Below, piece after piece: positions 33,431-44,053 of a DNA stretch of 64,000 bases. The DNA comes from Cordylochernes scorpioides. Its lineage: Eukaryota; Arthropoda; Arachnida; Pseudoscorpiones; Chernetidae. The translations under genes and the position numbers were made by a program. Position 1 is the stretch's first letter; each line of letters begins with the position of its first letter. The notes below the pieces were generated by a model. That model made no database searches and was not told the origin of the DNA. It saw nothing but the letters and a program-made list of their open reading frames with translations. The stretch lies in the NCBI GenBank assembly GCA_030710605.1, contig CP092881.1, positions 69,865,118 to 69,929,117 on the forward strand, read 5' to 3'.

Positions 33431-34234
33431 ATGGAATCCAGCATTCAGGAACCTCAGCAGCAGAGAGTTGAAGAACAGACAATGCAGGAACAACAAACAT
33501 CTGAAATGGTTTCACAGCCAGAAGTTCAGTCCCAGGAGGAAGACACAACTAAGAATGCTGAACAAACTCAAAATGTTCAGACACTATTCATTGGTGGGGT
33601 TGATGCGTCCATTACCCAGAAGGACCTAGAAGATTATTTGGCACAGTATGGTGAAGTCAAGGAAGTCACTATCAAGGATAAATCTAAGAATGGGAAACCC
33701 AATCGCTTTGCTTTCGTCCTTTATGTCCAGAAAGATTCTAACGAGAAGGTACTTCAAGTAACTGAGCATAAGGTAAAAGACATTAAAATCGATATTCAGG
33801 CATCCCTTCCACAGAAGACAAACCACAAGATTTACATTCGTAACATTGGATCTCTAACTCAGGATGAAATCAAGAACCATTTCTCACAATATGGAAATCC
33901 TGGGCGTCTTGAGAAGCCAACAGGTAAGGATTACTGCTTTCTATCCTTCGAGAGTAGAGAACAGAGAGATGAAGCTTGCAAGGAGACAACCCAGACCATT
34001 GGGTCGACTCAGGTGACTGTCAGCTTTGCCCATCTTCCCCGTCACAAATCTCAGAACAGAGGACGTGGTGGTCAGAGAACCCGTGGATATATTCCCAGAT
34101 ATGCTCCATATACTACCTATGCGACATCTCAGCAAAATTACTACGCTCCATCCTATATGTCCTACAACCCATATTCCTATGGTTATCAGCCCTCAAACTA
34201 TGGAATGGAAAGAGGAACTGGCCGTTATTATTAA
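33431..34234 (+). CDS. two-RRM, RGG/Tyr-rich RNA-binding protein, array copy 2
   Basis: Intact intronless 267-residue paralogue of the gene at 26700, the same length to the residue. It retains RNP motifs LFIGGV, GKPNRFAFVLY, IYIRNI and KDYCFLSF and the RGRGGQRTRGY box. It is the most diverged of the three: for example LTQDEIKNHFSQY in RRM2, VSFAHLPRHKSQ before the RGG box, and ATSQQ in the tail. An upstream in-frame ATG at 33353 would add 26 residues, but that extension has no counterpart in the other copies, so the start at 33431 is preferred. The substitutions lie mostly outside the RNA-contact residues. Confidence 0.85.
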   Translation: MESSIQEPQQQRVEEQTMQEQQTSEMVSQPEVQSQEEDTTKNAEQTQNVQTLFIGGVDASITQKDLEDYLAQYGEVKEVTIKDKSKNGKPNRFAFVLYVQKDSNEKVLQVTEHKVKDIKIDIQASLPQKTNHKIYIRNIGSLTQDEIKNHFSQYGNPGRLEKPTGKDYCFLSFESREQRDEACKETTQTIGSTQVTVSFAHLPRHKSQNRGRGGQRTRGYIPRYAPYTTYATSQQNYYAPSYMSYNPYSYGYQPSNYGMERGTGRYY

Positions 34235-34542
34235 TTTCAAGACAATTTCTTGTGTGTAAATAAGAGATATTTATAACCCTGGTTTCTTGAAGCCCAGAAC
34301 GCTAACTACCCGCTGTTTTAAATAGCTTTTTTCAATTTCCCATTAATTATACAAAAATAAATTGCACCTTAATATAAATTCAGAATTTGATTTCATTAAA
34401 TCTTTATTATAAATTTCGTCAAAGCTTGTTTTAAAATGCTTCCAAATTTAAATATTTTTGCGAATCATATACTATCTTTATATGAATTCTCATGCTCTAT
34501 CAAAATAACTATGCATTAAATTTATGAAGGCTCATGACTATA

Positions 34543-35110
34543 AAGGGATGGTAGTGGTGTCTTGCCCATGGAGCAGATCAAATCGATCCATGCACCCTGA
34601 TCACAATACCGGCCAACCGAGGCGGTGATGGTGTCTTGCCATGGAGCAGATCAGATTGGTCCATACACCCTGATCACAATACCGGCCAACTGAGGTGCCT
34701 TGTCAGTATGGATGTCCTCTTCTGGATTGATATCTGCCATATAGAGGGCTGCAAGGATGGCCGGGTATATATGGTCTGTAGTGAGTTAGGTGTTGTAACA
34801 GTTATTGCAGTTCCTTTAGGATCTAGTCATGTCTGGTTTTATCTTCATTCCTTTAAAATGTCCTGTTCTGATTCTTGAAATTGTTGTTGTTAATTCTCTA
34901 TTAATGTTGAGATTGCATTTAGGCTGGGGTATTTTGGTTTTTGTAATGAGTTTTGATATTGTATTTGCGTCTTTCAATGTTATTGAACTGGCTTTAGGTG
35001 CCTGTTTTCGTCCTTACTTCCCTAGGCCATCAACCTGTTCATTGCCCTCTCTTCCAGCATGGGCTGGTATCCATTGCGTGGTACATCTTTTGCCCATTGT
35101 GTCGGCTTAG
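34543..35110 (-). pseudogene. LINE RNase H remnant (unit 2)
   Basis: Same remnant as 27810-28371: the complement of CCATTGCGTGGTACATC (the TTQW region) and of the GCCCTCTCTTCCAGCATGGGC segment (PAHAG). It has additional substitutions and an indel in the zinc-tail part. Confidence 0.65.
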
Positions 35111-36062
35111 GATTTCATGTATTTGGTGGGTTTATAAAAAGGGATACTATCAAAATTAGGTATTTTAAATGCCGAAGGATAAAAAGGGCTAATTTTGATC
35201 AAAAAGCCATTCTGTTCTTCCTCACAGAGATGGTTTCTCAACGTGTGAGCTAAGTTGGCAGTTTCTAATTAATTTCAAATTGTAACTGTTTGAAAATTTA
35301 GTTTTACTTCATTAAACTGAATTATAAAACCTAGAATAAGCCACTTTTTAAAAATTACAAATTCAAAAGATGAAATTTGACACCAAATTAATTAAATGAC
35401 TTATACCACAAGTGAAAAATATATTTGGGTTCATAAAATGTAATGCTAATATGTATTTTTGAATTAGGTTTCTTAATATATAATGCATTATTATAATAAT
35501 ACTCGAATAAAGGCCTGGTCTATAAAAAGGTGAAGAACGACAGCCAGTTCTGAGCCTTCTTGAAGTTTTACTTTAATAAAGATGAAAATAAAGTACGAAA
35601 AGTCTATATATTTCACAAATGTATTTTATATTTCCCAAATGTAAATTAATGGTAAAAACTAATCTTCATTATAAAATGTTAACATAATTCCTTTTTATTT
35701 GTTATGCCAATATATATGACTATTATATATATGGTAATTTTAACCGACAACCTCATATTGGTGTAATATAACAAGATTGTATGAATAAAAACGTGTTGTA
35801 TAATAGAAACACCTCTGTAACTATAATTATACGCATGTTATACATGAACCATTGCATCACAATATGTAATAGGCTCTGTACAAACTGGGAGATAGAGATA
35901 ATAAAATAAAACTCTGTAATAGAATGAGAGTTGAGTTAAATAGCAGAAAGTGAGCTTTAGAAGTCCAACAACAGGTAAGAACGAGGCTTAAAGATGTCGG
36001 AAGTTTCCAGAAGGTCGTAAAGAGGGTACATTGACTTATAATTCTTGCCCTCCCCCAATATT

Positions 36063-36190
36063 ACGTTAGGTGAAAGCCCAGTACTTCCTCATTTGAGGCT
36101 ATAAAAACCCGAAAATCAACCCCACTTTGAAGACCGCGGAGCCCTTGTCAGTTGATTCTCCGAGGTTTTACCATGCAACCATAGAAAATT
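36063..36190 (+). promoter_or_regulatory. promoter-like block (unit 2), splice donor lost
   Basis: Same as 29345-29480, with TATAAAA at 36100-36106 and GTCAGTTG downstream. The donor here reads AAAATTAAGAAA, so the GT of units 1 and 3 is destroyed. Confidence 0.4.
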
Positions 36191-36445
36191 AAGAAATCTC
36201 CATTTTATTTATGCTTATCTCAATTCTTTCTGTTCACGGAACTTTCCCAGTGGAACAGTATCCTTTCGTTCTTTATGTGGACAATCCCAAGTCTTCTATT
36301 CTGCCTCGACCATGACTGCCTGTACTGTGTGAGTACTATGAAAGGTCTTCCAAGGTAGAGAGCGGTATTGGAAAGATCTCCACACCTACGTGTTCTCTCA
36401 GTTACCACATATATATATTGCCATTCAATATCCTTATTTTATTTG

Positions 36446-36612
36446 GTAGTGGTGGTGTCTTGTCTATGGAGCAGAACAGATCGGTCTGTGCACCCTGATC
36501 ACAATACCAGCCAACCGAGATGCCTTGTCCATATGTATGTCCTCTTCTGGATTGATGTCTGCCATATAGAGGACTGCAAGGATGGCCAGGCAACTTTATA
36601 TATGGTACAGAG
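36446..36612 (-). pseudogene. LINE zinc-tail fragment, second copy in unit 2
   Basis: Same as 29727-29895, with the complements of GAGCAGAACAGATCGGTC and GAGGACTGCAAGGATGG. Confidence 0.6.
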
Positions 36613-37310
36613 TGAGTATAGCACTACTGAAAACAATTGTGTAATTTTGTTGTATATAGTTGAATAGAGATGGACATGTTGCCAGGAACAAATCGATCTA
36701 TTAAATATATCTATAAAAGTGTGACTTTTTCACCGACCTGAATCTGTAAGTTTGCGTAGACATTCAATAGATGGCGCTGAATTTTAGCGTTTAATTTGAA
36801 GGAAGAGGCGACCTTTATAGTTCAATATATAAATAACATAAAAACTTATTTAAAGCCTGAAATTAAATAAATGACAAACTCTTTTTTTTATTGTTATATT
36901 CATATTTATTTTTATTGAATTAACGAAAATAAGAAACTAAAGATAAATCAACTTTATTATTTGACGAACAAAAGGTAACAACAACCGTGACCGTCATTCA
37001 AGCACGAAAGGAGCGCGCAAACAATAGGCAAACAATTTATAGCTTTCTCTCCTTTACTTTCTACTCTTATATTACAAGGTATATTACATTTACATATTTT
37101 TCAGGAGGTATAAAATGATTATAATCATTATATACAAACTGAATATGGCCCAACTTTACTCAGCTTCTTACAGAATGAATATTTGCCAGATGAATATTGG
37201 TTTGATAAATGGTATTCATCACGATTATATCAATAAATCTCATCTCAGTAGTCTTGATGATTCCAATTTATATATCATTATTAATATCAACATCGTCATG
37301 TTGAGTGTCA

Positions 37311-37525
37311 TTTCAGCACACAACATTTTAAAGCTTTGTTCCTGTTTACTAACATTTCAGCACACAACATTTTAAAGCTTTGTTCCTGTTTACTAACATT
37401 TCAGCACACAACATTTTAAAGCTTTGTTCCTGTTTACTAACATTTCAGCACACAACATTTTAAAGCTTTGTTCCTGTTTACTAACATTTCAGCACGAAAC
37501 ATTTTAAAGCTTTGTTTCTCTCTAC
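37311..37525. repeat. 44-bp tandem repeat, five copies
   Basis: CAGCACACAACATTTTAAAG followed by CTTTGTTCCTGTTTACTAAC and ATTT recurs at 37314, 37358, 37402, 37446 and 37490. Units 1, 2 and 4 have a single copy, so this expansion is specific to unit 3. Confidence 0.9.
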
Positions 37526-37638
37526 TGGATGGGCGGGTTTTGCCTGTCGTCTGCTTGAGTGAATATTCCCCGAAATCAAACCTGATACAGCAATATTGTC
37601 ATTATCAATTTCTGACTGAAAATAATTTGTTTACCTAG

Positions 37639-37819
37639 TACACACTAGAACCTCCCTGTAAAGGATACCTAATTGCAGAGCCAAAGTGTCCTTTAAGGAG
37701 AGGTGTCCTCTTACTGAATAGATGCACAAATGTAAAAATGGCAATTATGTAAATGAAAACTGTCCTTTATAGAGAGTTGTCCTCTAGTGTGAGTGTCCTC
37801 TAATGGATGTTCTACTGTA
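37639..37819 (+). repeat. MITE family 1 copy (array unit 3)
   Basis: Left tip changed to TACACACTAGAACCTCCC; right tip GATGTTCTACTGTA. Confidence 0.7.
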
Positions 37820-38021
37820 CTTAGTTAATTTTAATTTTCTCAGTTTTACGCCTGGGTTTTACCCGAAAGCATTTTCCCACGAGTGCGGATGTATTTTAAA
37901 AAATGTTGCTTTGTTCAAATACTATTCATTACAATTATAAATTATGACCAGGTTCATCCTGAATCTCCCCAAGTGAATGTTTGCCCTACGGATAATGCTT
38001 GAAATAAATCACTTTATGGTA

Positions 38022-38202
38022 TACAGTTAAACCTGTCTATAGTGCCCCTTCTAAATAGCGCCTCCCTCTCTATAGCGCCCGATTTTAAATACGCAGTACG
38101 ATGCGATTTACATTAAAAGTGACCTGTCTATAGCACCCCCTCTCTATAGCACTCTATTTTGGTGAGTCCCAAGAGGGGGCACTATAGACAGGTTTAACTG
38201 TA
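38022..38202 (+). repeat. MITE family 2 copy (array unit 3)
   Basis: TACAGTTAAACCTGTCTATAG to CTATAGACAGGTTTAACTG plus TA. Confidence 0.75.
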
Positions 38203-38709
38203 TAATACAAACAAAATATTAATGTCAAGCACATCATAAAATATAGTAATACAATTCAGGATTTACAACAAAATTAGAAAATAGCATAAATATGAAATCT
38301 TCTAAAATTATCGAATGTAAACTTTTAAACCATGTACCATAAATTAATTTTAGTGAATTCTGAAATGTTGGCTTGAAAATATTTTTAGAAAATGTGAAGT
38401 TTTCAACAACGATGTTTGAGTATTGTATTGAAAAATCCTCATGTCTTCAAGGCTTCTCGCTAAAACCGAAATCTATTTCCGACTTCAGTTACTGCACACG
38501 TCGTTGACGTAATTCTCTAAGTTACCGCAGTGGGGCGCTGTGTGCGAGTGAAATTGGCAAATTTGTAAAATAACTTCAAGGACATTTGAGATAGACACCT
38601 GATAATTTGTCCATGAGTTTTTTTTACAGATTCTACTCTATACTGTATACTATTCAAAATTTTAGCCATATGTGATAGTTACGTATTGACGAAGTGCATA
38701 GCCGACAGA

Positions 38710-38852
38710 TACAGTTGAACCTGTCTATAGCGCCCCCTCTTGGGACTCACCAAAATAGGGTGCTATAGAGAAGGGACGCTATAGACAGGTCACTTTTAAT
38801 GTAAATCGCATCGTACTAGGTATTTAAAATCGGGCGCTATAGAAAGGTTTAA

Positions 38853-38857
<5 letters not shown>
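38710..38857 (-). repeat. MITE family 2 copy, second in unit 3
   Basis: TACAGTTGAACCTGTCTATAG to GGTTTAACTGTA. It is shorter than the unit 2 counterpart and runs into the (TA)n tract at the edge of the Penelope-like cluster. Confidence 0.7.
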
Positions 38858-38888
<31 letters not shown>

Positions 38889-38892
<4 letters not shown>

Positions 38893-39800
38893 TAGAAACT
38901 ATATAACAAAATTATAAAAGTGATTCTAATTTTAATACTTAAGGAGCAAACTGATAATAATGATAACTTATATCAATTAGATTTGATTAGATTAGCAAGC
39001 TAAATCTAAATTAATTATAATAATAAATAGTTATTTAATTTTATAGTCCAGTTTTGTATTAAGATTATCTTCACTATTATGATCATTTAAATTCAAATTA
39101 TAAAATTTGTAAAATGTTATTAATTTGTAGATAGAGGGAGAAAAAAAAATCCTTTACTTCTAATACAACCTCAAGTTAATTATATATTTATAATTAATAA
39201 CAATAAAAATTAACAACGTAACGTCTATTACATCGGCTTTTACACGTCATTTAGACATACTCTAATCCTATATATAGAATAATCGAAGAGAGAATATATA
39301 TAATAGTTAGAAAAAAGAGAGAAAGACAGAACCATGTACTTTTAATCAAACTAATAATAAGGAAAAAAAAAATTTTTTTTTGTAAAGAAGGTAGATAAGA
39401 TTGTTAGTATATATATATATATATTTTTATAATTTTATATTTTATCCTTTTTTTTTTTTTAAAGATTTTTAAAGGTTTTTTTATTTTATAATATGATTAT
39501 AAATAGTTGTATTTAGTAATATATCTATAGTATGAATTAACATTTGTTATAAGTTTGGATATTATGTTTTGAAACCCTAATGGTAGACCAGACATACACA
39601 AAAACTTTAAATTGAAATAAATTGGAAAAAGAGATCTGCTGGACCGGGGATCTTCAGATAAAAGTCCAACGACATTTCACCCCTTCTTTATTATGTCATA
39701 GATCTCTTTTAAACCGGATTTTATGTGTTAATATTAAGTTGTTTCAGTGAAATATTTAAATGAACATATATAACAGATACAAGTGTTAACAAATTCAAAC
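38889..39800 (-). repeat. pLTR of element A, 3' side
   Basis: Direct repeat of 43146-44050. It contains the 84-nt structured segment at 39627-39710, an A/T homopolymer stretch, and AGTGTAGAAACTATATAAC at its sense 3' end. Confidence 0.8.
39627..39710 (-). ncRNA. structured segment with pseudoknot potential in pLTR
   Basis: The ends AAAAGAGATCT and AGATCTCTTTT form an 11-bp stem. Between them (sense strand) GGGG, TGGAC, CCCC and GTCCA occur in that order, so the GGGG/CCCC and TGGAC/GTCCA pairings cross. It is identical in the four pLTR copies (39627, 43877, 45694, 49943). I could not fit a canonical hammerhead core. Confidence 0.45.
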
Positions 39801-39811
39801 TGTAAACCTAC

Positions 39812-39832
39812 CTCGACCGCGGCGTCCTCCAT
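39812..39832 (-). other. mini-exon candidate at the 3' edge of element A body
   Basis: Copy of the GC-rich ATG-containing exon described at 44062-44082. There is no element downstream of this copy, so it has no acceptor partner here. Confidence 0.4.
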
Positions 39833-40304
39833 TGTGAATATCTATTTCTGGCTGACACATGTTGCGGGGTGGGGGACATTTCAAATTTAGACCATTTATT
39901 CAGAATTTTTTTGAACAACAAGAAAATTAAAGAAGAGAGGAAAAATAGTTAAGGGAAGAAAGCTGAATTTCATAATCTTTACAGCTAGTTATATCAAAAT
40001 AACTGATTCAACACTTATTCATCTTTTAATATTCCTTTAAAAAGGCAAATTATAAGAGTTTAATAAAGCTATTAATTGTGCAAATTCACCTTTATTTAAC
40101 TTCCATTTTCCTCCCCAGAAATTGGAGATTAAACAAAATGAACTATATACTATAATACTTTAAAAATCTTGTGAAAAAATCTTTTAATCAGTTATTTAAT
40201 CAAAGTTTAATTAACTGTTAAAGATTATAAATTTGTATTAGTTATTATTAAGAGAAATTATAGAAAGTTTATTTCATAAATGGATATTTCCATTTATTTT
40301 TTTT

Positions 40305-42710
40305 TTAATATTTTATAATTGATATACTGTTGAAATATTTTACTTGTTTGATACTAAATTTGTTTTTAATAAATTCCATGTTTAAATTTTTAACATCTTC
40401 TATGAAATTATCTAATATATTATTTATTCTATAAAATCTTAGAAACTGACCATAATATATACCTTTACAGCAATTTAATGATATATTAGAATTCATATTA
40501 CAGTATTTTATAATATTGAAATTATAATTACTCTTTTTATTATAAACTCTAACAGCACTATTTGTAAGGTCTATATTCAAGTCTAAAAAGTTAACTTTTT
40601 TGTTTCTATAAATTTTTTCATTGTTCTTAAGTTTCAAGTATTTAGGATATATTTCAGGTATTAATTTTTTAAACTGTGGATTATTAAATATTATTATGTC
40701 ATCTACATATCGGAATATTTGCCAATTAATATTATTTTGTAGAAAGTATTCTCTTTCGTACCAGAACAATATTAGATTTGCTAATAACGGACTAGAAGAA
40801 GTTCCCATGGGAACGCCTTCTGATTGAATATATATTTTATTTTTAAATTCTATATAGTTAAAATTTAAAAATGTTTCCAGTAGAGTTTTTGCTGTTTTAA
40901 GATCTAATTTAAATGTTTTATATCTGTTATGAATAATTTTAATGTAGAAAGTTTTGTCATTAATGAATTCATTAAATAAATTGGTTATTTTATTATTTAG
41001 ATCTCTTAAATTTATTTTAGAATATAGGTCCTCAAAGTCAAATGTGTGTACTGTTTCAATGTTTGTCCAATTGTTCATTAAATAATTAATGATTTTTTTA
41101 TTTGAGTCGATAAATTTATAATTATATTTATTAGTTAATTTATTTATAATAAATTGTAGTGTTGAAGCTAATTGTATATCAATATTTTTTATGACTGAAT
41201 TTATACCAGATGTGATTGTTCTGAAAGAAATAGGTTTTTTGTGTAGTTTAGGAATTATATAGAACTTTGGTATGTTTGGATTTTTGTGGTTATTATAAAT
41301 TTTTAGTGAATTTTCAACATTTTTGATGTCTTTTTTGATTTTTGTGCCTGTAGTTCTAGCAAAAGTGTATTTATGATTATTATCAATTTCCTTTTTTAGT
41401 ATATCGTGGTATAGATTTTTACAAATTAAAGATAAATTATTGGAACATTTATCTATAGGAGTGATAATATAGTCCTTCTGTAAATTAATTATATTTTCTT
41501 TAAAAGAAGGAATGTCTGAATTAGGTTTTGTGTATTTAAGTGTATTATTATAATAATTTATAATTTCCTTTTTAATATTATGTTTCCATTCCAGAAAAGT
41601 AAATTCTGGAATACTGTATTTTATACTAGTTTTATTTATGAAAATATCTATATCTTTTAATATAGATTTAATTGTATTATTATAATTGTGTTTAATTTGA
41701 GGTATATATTTATATCCTTTATTTAAAATTTCTTGATATTCTGGATTTAAAAAAGAAAAATTGCTAGTTAATATATGACCTGAGAACTTATATTTATCAA
41801 TATAGTTGTTGCAATTACATTTAATTTTTTTAAAATTTGCCAAATTATTAATAAATTGGTTATAATTGCAAACTAAATTACCTATATTTTTGTTGTATCT
41901 CCAGATTGTTTTGAAATTTAAATTTTTCATAGGGAAAAGATTATTGATGATTTGGTTATTAAAAATATCATTAAATTTAATATGATTAAATAAATTGTTA
42001 TTAAATTTAATGATAATATTAATGTTATTAGTAGCTTGTTTAATTTTTCTGTATTTAAAGATGTCGTGTGTGATATCTATTAATCTGTTAGTCAGATTAT
42101 GAATTTTAATATATTCTATGAGTTTGATAAATTTATTATTATTTAGTTTAAATAATGTTTTAATAAATTTATCGACGAAGTTGTTAGTGTACATTTGTTT
42201 TGGGTCCAGTAATTCTTCAAATTCAATGTAACCTAATTTATTTGTAGTTTTACCTCTAGTTTTATTAGGTTTAGTTTTAAATTCATTTTTTTTGTATTTG
42301 CAACTGATTTCATAGGTTGAAATTTCTTCTGTTTGTGGTTTGTATGTGTAGTTTAATTCGTCGTTAAGTCCATAAGGGAATAATGTGTTGTGTTTATAAA
42401 TGTAGTTGTTTTCTAATAATAGTCGTTGTTTTTTGTTTTGACATATGTCTAGTATTTCTATCTTAAAGTTGTTAAAAGTATGTAATTGATTGTGTTCTTT
42501 CATATATATATTACCAATTGATTTTTTAGCGTGGTTTCTATGTAGGTTTATTCGTATATTTAATGGATTACAAGTTTGTCCTATATATGATAGTTGACAA
42601 ATTTGGCATGTTAATTTATAAATAGTATTCACTAATTTACAACTAGTTGTTTGAAAAGTGTCATGGTTCTTAAGAGAGGGACAAGTTTGACAATTTTTTC
42701 TTAGGCAATT
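40305..42710 (-). CDS. Penelope-like polyprotein of element A: Cys-rich finger, GIY-YIG endonuclease, reverse transcriptase
   Basis: The open frame extends 5' of the GTG at 42632 to about 42725 without an ATG. A likely acceptor (CTCGCTAAG|AATTGC) starts the exon at 42710. From there: Cys finger CLRKNCQTC; GIY-YIG with TIYKLTC, SYIGQT and downstream R..H; a linker of about 350 Lys/Asn-rich residues; then RT with KFYIIPKLHK, motif A VHTFDFEDLYS, motif B EGVPMGTSSSPLLANL, catalytic motif C FRYVDDIII and KVNFLDLNID. The stop follows SIIKY. The enzyme would nick DNA and prime reverse transcription. Canonical Penelope elements carry GIY-YIG after the RT, so this order is the permuted type. The frame is intact, with 775 codons after the GTG. 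Confidence 0.85.
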   Translation of the reverse strand, partial: NCLRKNCQTCPSLKNHDTFQTTSCKLVNTIYKLTCQICQLSYIGQTCNPLNIRINLHRNHAKKSIGNIYMKEHNQLHTFNNFKIEILDICQNKKQRLLLENNYIYKHNTLFPYGLNDELNYTYKPQTEEISTYEISCKYKKNEFKTKPNKTRGKTTNKLGYIEFEELLDPKQMYTNNFVDKFIKTLFKLNNNKFIKLIEYIKIHNLTNRLIDITHDIFKYRKIKQATNNINIIIKFNNNLFNHIKFNDIFNNQIINNLFPMKNLNFKTIWRYNKNIGNLVCNYNQFINNLANFKKIKCNCNNYIDKYKFSGHILTSNFSFLNPEYQEILNKGYKYIPQIKHNYNNTIKSILKDIDIFINKTSIKYSIPEFTFLEWKHNIKKEIINYYNNTLKYTKPNSDIPSFKENIINLQKDYIITPIDKCSNNLSLICKNLYHDILKKEIDNNHKYTFARTTGTKIKKDIKNVENSLKIYNNHKNPNIPKFYIIPKLHKKPISFRTITSGINSVIKNIDIQLASTLQFIINKLTNKYNYKFIDSNKKIINYLMNNWTNIETVHTFDFEDLYSKINLRDLNNKITNLFNEFINDKTFYIKIIHNRYKTFKLDLKTAKTLLETFLNFNYIEFKNKIYIQSEGVPMGTSSSPLLANLILFWYEREYFLQNNINWQIFRYVDDIIIFNNPQFKKLIPEIYPKYLKLKNNEKIYRNKKVNFLDLNIDLTNSAVRVYNKKSNYNFNIIKYCNMNSNISLNCCKGIYYGQFLRFYRINNILDNFIEDVKNLNMEFIKNKFSIKQVKYFNSISIIKY

Positions 42711-43145
42711 CTTAGCGAGTTTAAATTAACATAAAAGAGGTGCTAACACTAATATGTTTGTAGTTTTTTTTATTTTTTTTAGTTTGTTATTCTTATGAAT
42801 TTTTAAATATATTTTTCTTAATTGTTTTTGTGGTGATAAAATTTGTAATAAATTGAATAATTAATCTATAAATATATAGATATTACTGTTTGTTATCTGT
42901 TATATTTTTAAGAATAACTAATAAAAAAACATCTTTAAACTAACTAAACACTGAAAAAAACAAAAGTTCTGAAGTTATTTTTTCTAGAATTACTTTTATA
43001 ATTTACTTTTTAATAATCAAACAATGAAAGATAATTAAAATTTGTATGAAGATTTATTTATATTAGAATATCTAATATAATTTATTTTGTATATTATGTT
43101 ATATATAAAAAATATATCATAGAGCAAGCTCATATGAATTAATAT
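42711..43145 (-). other. element A leader between pLTR and ORF
   Basis: AT-rich region ahead of the ORF. It contains the proposed acceptor at its 3' edge, preceded by CACCTCTCTTATG and TTAATTTAA, which could serve as pyrimidine tract and branch region. No open frame. Confidence 0.5.
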
Positions 43146-44050
43146 AGTGTAGAAACTATATAACAAAATTATAACAGTGATTCTAATTTTAATACTTAAG
43201 GAGCAAACTGATAATAATGATAACTTATATCAATTAGATTTGATTAGATTAGCAAGCTAAATCTAAATTAATTATAATAATAAATAGTTATTTAATTTTA
43301 TAGTCCAGTTTTGTATTAAGATTATCTTCACTATTATGATCATTTAAATTCAAATTATAAAATTTGTAAAATGTTATTAATTTGTAGATAGAGGGAGAAA
43401 AAAAAATCCTTTACTTCTAATACAACCTCAAGTTAATTATATATTTATAATTAATAACAATAAAAATTAACAACGTAACGTCTATTACATCGGCTTTTAC
43501 ACGTCATTTAGACATACTCTAATCCTATATATAGAATAATCGAAGAGAGAATATATATAATAGTTAGAAAAAAGAGAGAAAGACAGAACCATGCACTTTT
43601 AATCAAACTAATAATAAGGAAAAAAAAAAATTTTTGTAAAGAAGGTAGATAAGATTGTTAGTATATATATATATATATATTTATAATTTTATATTTTATC
43701 CTTTTTTTTTAAAGATTTTTAAAGGTTTTTTTATTTTATAATATGATTATAAATAGTTGTATTTAGTAATATATCTATAGTATGAATTAACATTTGTTAT
43801 AAGTTTGGATATTATGTTTTGAAACCCTAATGGTAGACCAGACATACACAAAAACTTTAAATTGAAATAAATTGGAAAAAGAGATCTGCTGGACCGGGGA
43901 TCTTCAGATAAAAGTCCAACGACATTTCACCCCTTCTTTATTATGTCATAGATCTCTTTTAAACCGGATTTTATGTGTTAATATTAAGTTGTTTCAGTGA
44001 AATATTTAAATGAACATATATAACAGATACAAGTGTTAACAAATTCAAAC
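43146..44050 (-). repeat. pLTR shared by elements A (5' side) and B (3' side)
   Basis: Direct repeat of 38889-39800, with the structured segment at 43877-43960. It differs by small changes in T and TA runs and by single bases such as TGCACTTTT for TGTACTTTT. Confidence 0.8.
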
Positions 44051-44053
44051 TGT

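Larger units (their letters stand above)
29904..36621. repeat. segmental array unit 2 (6.72 kb)
   Basis: Same order as unit 1, enlarged by a LINE fragment (about 31755-32205) and a block at 32483-33230 that lie between the MITEs and the RRM gene. Without these it would be about 5.5 kb, matching the other units. Confidence 0.85.
38886..44050 (-). mobile_element. Penelope-like element A, complete: pLTR - body - pLTR
   Basis: The sequence from 38889 repeats from 43146 (4257-bp period), so copy A is flanked by direct repeats: about 38889-39800 (3' side) and 43146-44050 (5' side). Their outer limit is defined by where inverted copy C begins. Such pseudo-LTRs arising from tandem head-to-tail copies are typical of Penelope-like elements. 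The element sits in a (TA)n tract. The body carries a GIY-YIG endonuclease plus RT polyprotein with GIY-YIG first, the permuted order described for the Naiad and Chlamys groups. The copies are almost identical to each other, so activity was recent. Confidence 0.85.

Noticed and set aside
40621..40827. 68-codon + strand frame, repeated at 44871 and 48826 (-)
   Set aside because: It is antisense to the conserved RT motifs of the Penelope-like element and its conservation is explained by them.
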